NCBI GenBank assembly: GCA_028023455.1
Contig: JAQFVV010012396.1
Coordinates: 11,635,296 to 11,699,295, forward strand
DNA: 64,000 bases
From: Epiperipatus broadwayi
Taxonomy: Eukaryota > Onychophora > Udeonychophora > Euonychophora > Peripatidae
Direction of reading: 5' to 3'
This document shows, in pieces, positions 12,393 to 24,100 of this stretch. Under the pieces are notes generated by a model, which worked only from the letters and a program-made list of their open reading frames with translations, did no database searches and was not told where the DNA came from. The position numbers and the translations under genes were made by a program. Every line of letters begins with the position of its first letter. Within the stretch, counting starts at the first letter, position 1.

Positions 12393-14538
12393 TGTAACAA
12401 TCCAGATAAGATAGACTTATGTAAACTGCATTACAGGCGCCATCTAGGCATTTGAACCTAGAAAAATTTATAAAATAGGCAGATACGTAAGTCAACAAAA
12501 AAAAATTTTTTTTTTTTTAAATATTTTGGTTCCAGTCGTTAGCCCATGTCACTAGCTCAGTGGAATAGCAGAGATTAAATAATATAATCTAAGAGTATAT
12601 AAAAAAAGAATAAAATAAGCCACTGCCATTAATTAACATACAAATATTTATTAACGCACATATATAAGATTTAAAATTATTTTAGCATCAGTTTACCTTT
12701 TAAAATTTAACTTACATTTTTAACTTTGATTTTAATTTACATTTTAATTTTTACTACTTTACATTTTAATTTTTTATAAGTTCGCACAGAGGAGTTTATA
12801 AAAGTTTGTTTTAAAATGTTGAGTATAGATCGGTTACATAGATTACAACGGTTAAAAACATTTCAAAATAAACATAAACGATCAAAATATAAAATCATTG
12901 ATACCGACAATTGCAGAGGGAAATTTATAAGTAACCCAATAGTATTCACCATAAGATACTTGCATTGTCACCAATAACTTAAAAGACATCCGAATAAATA
13001 CATTATAGATACTCACCGTAAGGTATCATTATTTATCGAATGTCTATATATTTTGATCAAATATGAAAACCCAAAACATACTTAACCGATAACCAATCCA
13101 TGCAAGCATCTATAAACAACTTAAATTTAATGCATTTTTATTTAAGGTCAAGTATGAATAGACTACATAGATTTCCATTTGAAAATAAAATATTATATCC
13201 CTATTTAACCCTAGGCTAAAATTCGCAGTCAACTGGCATCAATTCATCTGATATATCGATGTATTCAATGTAATACGGAATACGGCAGCACCAAAAAGAT
13301 TAAGAGAAGACATTGACTCTCATCAGATAGGAATATTACATCTATCTAACGAGAAGAACAATAAAAAAAACTCCATAGAAAGGAACTGCATTCTTCATCT
13401 TATAATTCCTTCCATAGGCAAATGGGTGAGTGCGGCGTATATATAAATGATTCTGCCAGTAGCGAATCTCTGACTACATCTACTAACTACATGAATATAT
13501 CCAATCCATTGACCCAATTTAACAACGACACAAATAACCTAAGATTACTCTCCCCTAATGTAACTTTACAAATCTATACAGCCATTCATGCCCGACTTAA
13601 CTTTAACATTGATATATTTTAATTTATCGGAAAACAGAAATCATAAATAAACTTAACTAACAAAAAAAAAATATAAATGGAAATGATTATGCATAAATAA
13701 ATAAAAAATATACATCAAATAACATTATTAGTAAAGAATTTAGTTTGGTCAGATAGGATTCTATTTGTATTATTTACTAAAATGTTTAGAATTTAGAGTT
13801 CTATGTTTTCAAAGAAAATAAAGTTCTTATGATTTTAAAAGGTCCATAATTTGTAGTCATTTGTAATTCTGAATGGGAATTCCCATGCTGTACTGAAGAT
13901 ATTTGTTTTGTTAGCCATTGTTTTTATCCATCCGGAGGTTTTTGCTTTAACTGGTCCTCAATGAAGAAAACGATGTTTCACTCCCTTTTCTTTAACAGCT
14001 GAAGGAATTGAAAGTGCATCTTTCAATCCCTTCACTTCCAACTCTGTACTAATACATATAGTCACATCGTAATAATAATCAATCTTTAATAATTTTCAAA
14101 CTTGTCCTTTTATATTTATTTGAAGGATTGAATGATGGTCCTTTCGCTGAGGTCCGATTCCATAGGGATTTCTTTTTATTTGCTAAAAGTTTCTATTGTT
14201 TTTCTATCTGACCGATGTTTTTACATTTAAATGCCCAAGGCTGGTTTACATTTAACTAATTAAAACAATCATTTCTATTTCTGATTAATTAATGTGTTTT
14301 CCAAGATTAAAGATATATTTTTATCTCTAAATCTTTTTAGGTTTTTGTTTTTAAAATACCTTTCTATTTTTAATAAAGTTTTATTTTAATAATTTTTTTT
14401 TTTTTTTTATATCTGTGCGATTTATATATATGAGTTTAAGATGATATTTAATTTCAATTTTTAATTCTTAAAGAAAATTTTTAAATGCGAACATGTTTAA
14501 TAATAAAAAACAATGTAACGTCGTCTGTGCTTGTTACA
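12393..14538. mobile_element. Solo-LTR-like insertion, 2,146 bp, with 4-bp target duplication
   Basis: The element starts TGTAACA (12393) and ends TGTTACA (14532-14538), a perfect 7-bp inverted terminus of the TG...CA type used by LTR retroelements. CCAT flanks both ends (12389-12392 and 14539-14542). Joining the flanks restores the sequence found uninterrupted in the neighbouring family-P unit near 11940, so both ends are mapped by an empty-site comparison. Inside there is a TATATAAA promoter-like motif at 13440, several AATAAA signals and no protein-coding frame beyond 66 codons. I found no internal repetition of the ends. A 2.1-kb solo LTR is the simplest reading; a non-autonomous DNA transposon is possible. 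Orientation is undetermined. Confidence 0.7.
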
Positions 14539-14542
14539 CCAT

Positions 14543-14935
14543 GTTGACTTTAAGTCACTCTAACACCTCACATATAAGACTGCAAGGGGTCAGAGTGACT
14601 TAAAGTCAACATGGGCATGACAGTAATATTGGCATAAACAAGTGTTCCATCATCAGAATTTCAATGATATGGATGGCCGAAGAGTTGGAGGGTGGAGAAG
14701 ATTGAAGTTTGTCCATTAAAGTTTGATTTGCTAGTTTAATATAAACTGAGCAATAATTATATAAATGGTGGGAGATGGTAATCTGGACCAACTGACGAGT
14801 ACTGTTTTAGCACAAAATATGTATATTGGAAATCATTTACCTTTTTCACATACATGTGATCATGTGTATTGGTTGTGTATGATGGAATGCATAACTGTAG
14901 GGAGCTTGAAAATCTGAGTGTCTTTTCAAGTATAT
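14543..14935 (+). repeat. Family P repeat, inverted unit continuing across the LTR-like insertion
   Basis: After a short spacer, GTCAGAGTGACTTAAAGTCA at about 14589-14610 begins the reverse complement of the unit at 12045-12392. It runs through GAAGAGTTGGAGGGTGGAGA, CAACTGACGAGTACTG, GTGTATTGGTTGTGTATGAT and GAGCTTGAAAATCTGAGT. With the insertion removed the locus is a large hairpin whose loop is about 40 bp. Confidence 0.8.
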
Positions 14936-14940
14936 ATATC

Positions 14941-16415
14941 ATCTTCAACCATTATCGTTCCACTGCATAAAATGAACATCTCTCCAAGTTCAATCTATAT
15001 TCTCCAATCTCTAGCCTCTTTTTTCCACATTACTCCAGATCACTTTCTTACTTCATTCATCCATTTCACATGTAGTCCTTTTTGGAATCCAGTTTAAGAT
15101 TTTAACTGTCCATCTATTACTATTTCTTCTAGCAATATGTCCAGCCCAACTCAACTTCAGTCCCTTAATTCTTTCAATGATTCAGTAACCCTTGTTTGTT
15201 TGCTCACCTATATATTTTTATTTTGGATCTCTTATTCCTAACATGCATCTCTCCATACTCCATTGAATGGTCTGAAGTCTCTATATTGCTTTTCTATTAA
15301 TTTTCCAAGTTCCAGATCTCTAAAAGAGCTGTTAAAACACATTTATTAAAAACTCTCTTTTTCAAACACATAGGCATATTTTCTTTTGATATTAAATTAT
15401 TTCTATCAGAAACAATCCATGATTAATTTCATCCACTATGTTTTCATCAGTAGTAATAATTTGATAAAAGTATTTGTCGGTCTTAAATTCTTCTAACTCA
15501 TCATTATCAACTTTTATTTTAATTTTGTGAGAAAATCCATTGAAACATTACTTCAGACTTTTAAACATTTTTGTTAGTCTCACTTTCTTACTTTCATCTG
15601 ATAATTCTTACAGTTCCTATAACTCTAAAGTATTATTTACAAATAAATTACATCATCTAAAAAATCTAGATGACTTAAATAATCACCATTTACTTTTATT
15701 CACTTAGTTTCCCATTTTAGTCTACATAATACCTTTTGCAAAATTGCTGAACAAGTTTTGGAGATATAGAGACACTTTGTTGTGTACCCTTCTCAATGTT
15801 AATATTTTTAATATTATTATGTAATCTAATTGTTGCTGTTGCATTTTTATAAATATTCTTTAGAATATGACAATATTCTAGGTATATACTTTAATGATCC
15901 AATGCGTTGATCAATAATGAAATGATTATAGAATCAAATACTTTTTTATAATCTATAAGTTCAAAGCATTTCTCTCAACAGTTGTATATGATCCACTGTA
16001 CTAAAACCACTTTTAAATGTAGATTGTTCTTTTGGTTGATTAAAACCCAAAGTTTGCCATATCTTTTTTATCATCTTTTGAAAATATTAATAATAATACT
16101 GCATTCTTCCAATCATCTGATACATCTTTATTATTTAGACATTTGGTATATAACTTTGCCAAACATTTTTTTATTTCTTCACTGGCTTCTTTTAAGATAT
16201 TGATTACAATTTCTTCATTATGTGGAGCTTTTTTACTTTTTTATAAATATAATTGCATATCTCACTTCTTTATTTAAAAACATAAGCAATTCAAAAGATA
16301 TAGTAGTTGTAGGAGATATTTTTCCGTGTTCTTTATTGCTATATAATTATTGATAGAACTCTTTTACACATTTCATGATATCATCTTTTTTTAGTTATAG
16401 TTCTTTCTTTTCTTT
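14941..16415 (-). mobile_element. RTE-like retrotransposon copy 3, decayed, 5'-truncated
   Basis: Nucleotide similarity to copies 1 and 2 runs from the 3' untranslated end (CAACCATTAT block at about 14946) through the whole RT region to the start of the linker near 16415. Many indels and substitutions destroy the frame; the only longer frame here (15982-16203, plus strand) is antisense noise. It is much older than copies 1 and 2. Confidence 0.85.
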
Positions 16416-16700
16416 TATATAATGGCATTTAGGTCTTGCCATTGTATTTTTTGAAATACTAGAGCAACTTTAAAAATATTTTACTTCCATGCAATAAAAT
16501 GAAAAAAATAATCTTATAAACAATTAATTTAATTGAAGCACTGATGGGAGAATATGAACTGCCAGTGCAGCATTTGATAAGATGTGCTAAATAATTCTGA
16601 TCAATTATTAGACTATATAACAGCCAAAGGTAATAAAATAATTCTTACTTAGGATTGAAAAGTACTTGAAGAGTTACTAATTAAAATTTTACAAAAGAGG

Positions 16701-16957
16701 CTTTATCTTCATCATCATCATCAACCATTATCAATCCACTGCAGGATGAAGGTCTCTCCAAGTTCAATTCATCTTCTTCAATCTTTAGTTTCTCTTCTCC
16801 ATATCACCCCTACACCCTTTCTTATTTCATCCATCCATCTCACATTAGGTCACTTTCTGGGTATTTTACAATCTCTTCGAATCCAGTTTAAAATTTCATT
16901 TGTCCATCTATTATCATCTCTTCTAGAAATATGTCCAGCCCAACTCCACTTTATCTT
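16701..16957 (-). mobile_element. RTE-like retrotransposon copy 4, short 3' fragment with target duplication
   Basis: Starts with a (CAT)n tail at 16709 and matches the last 240 bp of copies 1 and 2. It then stops inside the RT C-terminal region after CCCAACTCCACTT. CTTTATCTT is present on both sides (16701-16709 and 16949-16957), a 7-9-bp target-site duplication; the first bases overlap the element by microhomology. This is a typical 5'-truncated insertion. Confidence 0.85.
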
Positions 16958-18070
16958 ATATTGAAGTAATTACCATAAGCAAATGAAATACAAAGTTAAT
17001 ATTTATCATGGATTTATCAATATTTGTCACTGAAAACAGATTTAAAAGTGATTGTTAAGATTGTAAAAATTTGATAATGTCTAGCAATCTATTTTTTATT
17101 AAGCTTTTAATATATGAAAACTTTTAAATAATAACACAGTAATATAATTTAAATTTTATTTATAAAATAGATTGTATTTATATGTTTCTTGTTAGACAAA
17201 ATGAAAACACTTGGGATACCCTTATTGTAATATAGGACTACTATATACATTGTTAATAACTTATAAGTGGGATAGAAATATATAACATTTGAACAGATGT
17301 CTAAAGAATATTAAATCACTCCTTATGAAAAAAGCACATGTTGGAAGGATACAAACCTCAAATATTGTTCAACAGTGATTAAATGAGGTGATTGATAGTG
17401 ATATTATGAAAGTATAGATATAATGTCTGTGAATTTGTAGTTAGTTACAACAAAACCACTATTGTTATGTAAAATACTATTTGTTCATGTAGGATAGTAT
17501 TGTAACAATATGATGTAACCTACCCATTCAAAAATAATCTACATCTGAATGAATCTATGCAAAGCAATAATTAACAATATGCATTACCCAAACTTAGTTC
17601 TTGAAAAATGCATAAGCAATTTATTTATCCATATGATATGTAGCCCATTGTCTATTATTCCAGTACTATGTTCTTGACAATATCATTTTCATAATAGCAT
17701 TCACATTAATAAAGAATGAATGTCAAATGCTCACAATGGATGCTTTGAGTACAGATAGATATTGGTCAGATATATGCCGACTTCAGTAATGATTTGCTTT
17801 CCTGTGATTTTTTTTTGTTACAATTCTTTTTAATATTTATCAATCTTTTAATAAGCATTGATTTTTAATTGTAGCTGTTTTTAAGCTTTTTATTCCATCT
17901 TTTCAAAAATAATTTGGGAATATATTTTAAAATTAATTCCTATAGTTGGATGTTTCAGAAAGAACAGTGATAAAATTGAGCAAAATAATTCCATTTATTT
18001 GAAATTGGATTTGTTTTTCTTTCATTCATTAGAAAATCGCAGTTTTTAAATACGCTAAATTTACTATTTA
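16958..18070. other. No gene recognised
   Basis: AT-rich with no protein-like frame and no shared repeat seen. Confidence 0.55.
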
Positions 18071-18078
18071 TTAAATCT

Positions 18079-18412
18079 TGCAAGATTCGAACTCAGACTT
18101 TCACACGACTTACTACTCTCAGTGCCATATCATATTGCTGACCCACCTGATCACACACATGTGAGTTGGAATAAGTCTGTTCATTAAAGTATGAAGATTA
18201 GCTATCTTAATATAAAGCTGATCACTGATTATATATATATATATATGTGTGTGTGTGTGAGGATAGTAATCTAGACCAAGTCATGATTGCTGGTTTAACA
18301 TGAAATACGTATATTGGTGATTATTTATCTTTTCAACATGTGTGTGATCAGGTGGGTCAGCAATATGAGATGGCACTGAGAGTAGTGGGTCGTGTGAAAG
18401 TCTGAGTTCGAA
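18079..18412. repeat. Foldback repeat related to family P, arms about 77 bp
   Basis: The left arm 18079-18154 begins TCGAACTCAGACTTTCACAC. The right arm at about 18336-18412 is its close reverse complement. The interior carries the family-P signatures CTATCTTAATATAAA and TTGGTGATTATTTATCTTTT plus a TA/TG microsatellite. The right arm ends GAGTTCGAATGCC, a near match to the tRNA box B. Confidence 0.85.
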
Positions 18413-18490
18413 TGCCGCATACATTACATATATAAATACAGGTTTAAGCCTGTACAATGTATTAAATCTTGCAAGATAAATATTTAATTA

Positions 18491-18913
18491 TAGTCAACTT
18501 TGCATTGATAATTTAAAGTCGATACAAATTCACCTCTTCTCAAAATATTCTTTCTATCATCAATGCTGTAAAATCATCTTTTTAACAGTTGTCTATGATT
18601 TTGTTTTCATGTCAAAGCCGTTGACCTGGAGGCAAACCCGGGCCAGCTGCTTGGAAGGCAGCTATGCTAACCGCTAGGCTACCAACACTTGACAGTTAAC
18701 TACTGTTTAAACGCCATCTTATAATAAAAATATAAAATCACTTTAATTTGCTTAGATAGTCAACTTTGCATTGATAATTTAAAGTCGATACAAATTCATC
18801 TCTTCTCAAAATATTGTTTCTATCATCAATGCTGTAAAGTCATCTTTTTAGCAGTTAATTACTTTTTAAACTCCATCTTATAATAAAAAATATAAAATCA
18901 CTTTAATTTGCTT
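18491..18913. repeat. Tandem duplication of a ~160-bp unit, one copy carrying a SINE
   Basis: Copy 1 18491-18753 and copy 2 18757-18913 match over their length, apart from a ~103-bp insertion in copy 1. Shared blocks include TAGTCAACTTTGCATTGATA and AATCACTTTAATTTGCTT. Copy 2 serves as an empty-site reference. Confidence 0.9.
18591..18693 (-). mobile_element. tRNA-derived SINE, family T, copy 1
   Basis: On the minus strand it reads GTCAAGTGTTGGTAGCCTAG (box A type), an anticodon-like stem GCTGC/GCAGC with loop CTTCCAA, then GGTTTGCCTCC (degenerate box B), GACATG and an A-rich tail. ACAGTT occurs at both insertion edges (18585-18590, 18692-18697). The empty copy of the flanking unit confirms the insertion limits. 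Confidence 0.85.
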
Positions 18914-19260
18914 CTCAATATAATAATAGGTGACACAATACTTTGTACTTCAGTTGGATATTATTATTTCAGTTAATGTCAACTTACTATATTAAAGGCA
19001 ACTTTACAAAACCGTTTGATTCAAAATATTTCAATAGAATTGTTAGATCTCTGGGGGGAAAGCATCTTTGTGGATACCCAATTGTCAACATACAATGTAA
19101 CCGTATAAGTTATAGATATATCTGTGTTTAAAATAACAAATTCGGTAAACAGTTTATTTCTCTTTAACAAAGCATGATTTTACGTCACATATATAAATAG
19201 TGAAATTTCTATGACCTTCCACCCTGCACCTAAATTATATAAATTAGCAGACAAGTATAT
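18914..19260. other. No gene recognised
   Basis: AT-rich; the 62-codon frame 18943-19131 has no recognised motif. Confidence 0.5.
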
Positions 19261-20785
19261 CATCATCATCATCATTATCAACCATTATCAATCCACTGCA
19301 GGATGAAGGTCTCTCCAAGTTTAATCCATCTTCTCCGATCTTTAGCTTCTCTTCTCCACATCACCCCTGCACACTTTCTTATTTCATCCATCCATCTCAC
19401 ATGTGGTCTCTTTCTGGGTCTTTTACAATCTCTTGGAATCCAGTTTAAAATTTCAATTGTCCATATATTATCATCTCTTCTAGCAATATGTCCAGCCCAA
19501 CTCCACTTCAATCTTTTAATTTTTTCAATGATGTCAGTAACACCTGTTTGTTCTCTTACCCATACATTGCGTTTTCGATCTCTTCTTGTTACTCCCAACA
19601 TACACCTCTCCATACTTCTTTGAGTGGTCTGAAGTCTCTGTATTGCTCTTCTATTGAGTGTCCAAGTCTCAGATCCATAAGTAAGAACTGGTAAAACACA
19701 TTTGTTAAAAACCTTCCTTTTCAAACACATAGGCATATTTCCTTTTAGTATCAAGTTATTTCTACCAAAAGCACTCCAACCAAGTTTAATTCTATGATTA
19801 ATTTCCTCCATTATGTTTCCATCTGTATTAATAATCTGACCAAGGTATTTGTAACTGTTAACTTCTTCTAATTCATCATAATCAATCTTTATTTTCATAT
19901 TTTGAGCAAACCGATTAAACATTACTTTAGTCTTTTTAACATTTATCTTTAGTCCTACTTTCCTACTTTCATCTGATAACTCCTGCAACATTTCCTGCAG
20001 CTCTGAAGCATTATTTGCAAAAACAACTACATCATCTGCGAAATCTAAATGACTTAAATAATCTCCATTTACTTTCACTCCTTTAGTTTCCCATTTTAAT
20101 CCACAAAATACTTCTTGCAGCACTGCTGTAAAAAGTTTTGGAGATATGGAGTCACTTTGTCTTACACCTTTCTCAGTGTTGACTTTCCCAGTATCATTAT
20201 GTAATCTAATTGTTGCTGTTGCATTTTTATAAATATTCTTTAAAATATGACAATATCCTGGATCTATACCTTGATGATCCAATGCTTTAATCACTGAAGA
20301 AATGTTTATAGAATCAAATGCCTTTTCATAATCTACAAATCCAAAACATAATGACAACTCATATTCATTTGTCCTTTCTATAACTTCTCTCAATACCTGA
20401 ATATGATCTACTGTACTAAAACCACTTTTAAATCCAGCTTGTTCTCTTGGTTGGTGGAAATCCAATGTTCTCTGTAGACGAGTTGTAATTATTTTGGTAA
20501 AAATTTTATATAAAACTGATAAAAGGCTGATAGGTCTGTAATTTCTAATATCTTCTTTATCACTTTTTTTAAATATTAATATTATTACTGCATTCTTCCA
20601 ATCATCCGGTACATCTTTATCATTTAGACATTTGGTATATAACTTTGCTAAAAAATTTTCTGTTTCTTCACCTGCTTCTTTTAATATATCAATTATAATT
20701 CCATCATTACCTGGAGCCTTTCCTTTCTTCATACACTTAATTGCATTTCTCACTTCTTCATTTAAAATTCTGGGCAATTCGGAAG
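19261..20785 (-). mobile_element. RTE-like retrotransposon copy 2, 5'-truncated, open RT frame
   Basis: The 3' end with (GAT)n tail lies at 19261. Similarity to copy 1 continues to AATTCGGAAG at 20785 and then stops abruptly in T-rich flanking DNA, so the endonuclease is missing. No convincing target duplication is seen. Confidence 0.9.
19278..20777 (-). CDS. RTE-type reverse transcriptase, 499 codons, N-terminally truncated
   Basis: RNA-directed DNA polymerase domain of a non-LTR retrotransposon, which copies element RNA at a nicked target. Residues as numbered in this frame: KGKAPGNDG 18-26; NYRPISLLSVLYKI 79-92; QAGFKSGFSTVDH 113-125; VDYEKAFDSI 148-157 (motif A Asp); GVRQSDSISPKLF 204-216; HLDFADDVVVFA 243-254 (motif C); YKYLGQI 309-315; SETWTLNRRAIQRLQT 369-384; a basic C-terminus with W-rich RWMDEI at 461-466. 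The RT core and C-terminal domain look complete, but the endonuclease is absent because the insertion is 5'-truncated, so the Met is simply the first in the frame. Position 207-209 reads QSD where copy 1 and the family have QGD, a substitution in the conserved motif that probably impairs activity. No promoter is visible; it is not expected to be expressed as a functional protein. Confidence 0.9.
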   Translation of the reverse strand: MPRILNEEVRNAIKCMKKGKAPGNDGIIIDILKEAGEETENFLAKLYTKCLNDKDVPDDWKNAVIILIFKKSDKEDIRNYRPISLLSVLYKIFTKIITTRLQRTLDFHQPREQAGFKSGFSTVDHIQVLREVIERTNEYELSLCFGFVDYEKAFDSINISSVIKALDHQGIDPGYCHILKNIYKNATATIRLHNDTGKVNTEKGVRQSDSISPKLFTAVLQEVFCGLKWETKGVKVNGDYLSHLDFADDVVVFANNASELQEMLQELSDESRKVGLKINVKKTKVMFNRFAQNMKIKIDYDELEEVNSYKYLGQIINTDGNIMEEINHRIKLGWSAFGRNNLILKGNMPMCLKRKVFNKCVLPVLTYGSETWTLNRRAIQRLQTTQRSMERCMLGVTRRDRKRNVWVREQTGVTDIIEKIKRLKWSWAGHIARRDDNIWTIEILNWIPRDCKRPRKRPHVRWMDEIRKCAGVMWRREAKDRRRWIKLGETFILQWIDNG

Positions 20786-21180
20786 ATAGGTTTATATACT
20801 TAGCGTTTTTTTTTTTTTGATAAGATGTTAAATTATTTACATGTCATTATATCATTATAACATATAATAATAAGTAATGCTCAGTTTTGCATAATATATT
20901 TGAAATTTAAATTATTAAAAACTTAAAATTTCCAATATTTAAAAGATGTATAGGTTAAACAATATCATATAAAAATATTTTGTTGTACGTATTTTCATCT
21001 GCAATTTTTCAATAGCGATTTCTTTAATATGGGACTAAATTTAATTTATATGATTACATAACATTCATCAAGTAATTCTTTATATAGTAGAATAATAGAT
21101 CTTTACATCAGTGATGCAGTTTATTGTGATGCAAATCAATCCATTGCATATGGACCTATTGGTTTAAAGTACCCTTTTGT
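20786..21180. other. No gene recognised
   Basis: AT-rich DNA between an RTE copy and the long repeat; a T-run at 20807-20818 is the only feature. Confidence 0.5.
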
Positions 21181-24100
21181 TATATATATATATATATATA
21201 TATATTGTACCCTCACTTCTCGATATATAATATAATTTAAAATATGACTAGCTCAATTAAATTATTATGCTCGGCTAAAATATGTACAACTATCTTTAAT
21301 ATATTTTTATAATATTATAACTTATCAGATTTATTATAAACTTATCAAAAATTAATATAGTTCAATATTATGTACTAATTAAATAAATATTTACCAAAAT
21401 CATGAGACTGTGAAGTGAAGTTACAATTGGTAATTAGATTTACATTGACAATGTCTCTCCAAGACACTATCTCAATGCATAAGAATACTATTACCTCTTT
21501 ATTATCTCATTACTAACTCTACAGCATTCTTATGACTTTTATAAATGAACTATCTTTAATAATAATAGATAAATAAATCTCAATCTTTGTTAAGGAACTA
21601 TAATTAAATGATCTCAGGTTTTCTAATTATCTTAAAGTAATAATAATTATGTAGATAGGAATGATAAGGATTTAATACCAAACCTAAATACACCTAACTT
21701 ATCTAATAACAATAACTAACAATAATAATTTTAGTGTATAGCTTAATCTTATCTATTTATTATACCATTAATCATTAAGAAAATAAGTAAATCATATACA
21801 TGGCTTTCATTCCATATAGTATCTTAATTTTAAAATAACCAAAATCTTATAATTTAACAATTGTAATAAATAATATTATACTCTTATATCTATAAATACT
21901 TTATACCATTAATATCATATAATGTCAATCAATTTCTATAAATTATATTAAGAAAATATTTTTTCTTTCTCAAATAATAAAATAATAATTCATATTGTGC
22001 AAATATTATGTTTATTCAAATTATCTGTTCAAATTTAAAATAATGAATTCACACATCTTTTAAACAACTTAACAAATTTATTTAATCAACTTTAACAAAT
22101 AACTTATTTACACTATTTACATTTAAATGACTAAAGAAAATAAAACAAAATAAGAAAATAATAATACAAGTTTTTTTACTTTACTACTTCCATAATCATA
22201 AGTAGATATTTATACATTTATTAAATTCTATCAATAACATTTAATTAAGATTATACTTTAAATTTTAATAAACATATTTCCTCGTTAATAAAGAAAGGTT
22301 TTATTGAAATATCATTCGTAGATATATGAAGTAAATAGACTTTAACAATTAAAATTATTTCATTAAGTCTTACTCTATTTATATTATAATGTACTAGTTG
22401 TATTAAATTACCTTATATTACTAAAGATCAATAATGTATAAACTGATATAACTTTAATATAATAACTTATTATTATCATTTTATTTTTCCGATATATGTC
22501 ATACACTTCTTATCAAAATATGCAATAGGTATATTTCTTTTAAAAATAACATTTTAAATTATTCACCAATTTCAATTTTATAAAGTATTATTTAAATGAA
22601 ATTCTATGATTCTTTCATCTAATTATTACTCTTTTACTTTTATTCTTATTCCTTCCTAAAAACTTCTATCTACAAAAGTCATTTTAACTTTATTTAACTT
22701 CAGAAAAACAAATACCAATTTCAAAAACAAAATAATAACGATCCAAACTCTCTATACCTCATCCTCTATATACAATAAGCCTTCAATCAAGAATATAAAT
22801 TTTGTAAAATTAACTTCTTATCTAATAAAAATAAAATAAAAATATAGACTTTATATACTTCTTACTAACTTTAAAAGAAAAATAAATAACTTACGCTAAT
22901 AAAATCTAATTCCTAATATTGTAACAGAAACATTAAAATTTATTCAAGAAAGAATCATATAATTATTTCTAGGTTCTCATATTACATTGTACTAAATTTA
23001 CATCATCAATTTAAAATATGCATATTAAAATAAAACTGCTATTATTAATCTTATGCGTGTATATTATTTAAACATTAATACATTCATTCAATAATCATAT
23101 AACATTTGGTTGATCTAAAGAAAACATAGTAGATACATCAAATTATTATTATTATTACACAATTTTTACCATAAATGATACTTCAATGTACAGTCCGTCA
23201 CACGATGTCCTCCAAGATTTCAGTTTTACAAAATAATTTCACATTTACACTCAACAATTATTCTTTAAAATATTACGTGTTGTATAATTATAAAATAAAC
23301 TTTATGCAATAGAAAGTTATATTAGTATTTAGTTATTATTTAAAAAAAAAATGTAAATGTACCTTTCCTATCTTTAATAAATCAATAATTAATGAAATAT
23401 TTATGTTAGTTAATAAATAAAACATATTACATAACATCCAAGGGGCTTCTTTCACTATATTGTTCTTTTCCTAGGCACAATTTTCACCAAACATTACTTC
23501 CTTTTCCGGTACATCACGTTTTTAAAATTTTTATGAAATAAATGAAAACATTTTTTTTAAAAAAATAAAAAAAAAGCAAAATTCCACCATAAAATAAAAT
23601 AAAATTAAAATAGTTTATAGGATCCAGATTCATTTCTTTAAGGAAAAAATTTTTAAAAGTTATTATTTTTAAAATTAATCTATAGTTTACAAAGTCTTTT
23701 TAATTATTTTTAATTGATTTGGGATATCACGTATATTTGAGCATTCCGTAACAGATATTTAGGTAAGATTATTTTAGAGTCTTCTATACGACCAGCTGTT
23801 CAGACTTTAATAATATAATAATTTTATATAGGTATTTCTTTACCCATTAAATTTCCAATTTATTTGCCTTTAAACTGTCAGAATTTAGTCTTTTACACCA
23901 TAAAGACTTAACAAGGCAAGTATTTATGTAATCATTATTACTTATCATCTTTACTAAGTTATATACTTAGATTTATAATTCATAAATACTTTCTTCATAA
24001 AGAAGTATTTCTCATTCTTTTAAATATCTATTTTATAAAAATTAGTTACCATTAACTTTTAAATTTATACAAAGTCCAACGTATTATTTTTATGCATCTA

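Noticed and set aside
13422-13622. 66-codon frame in the LTR-like element
   Set aside because: Balanced-looking but short, without motif or homologue recognised; it overlaps a promoter-like TATATAAA region.
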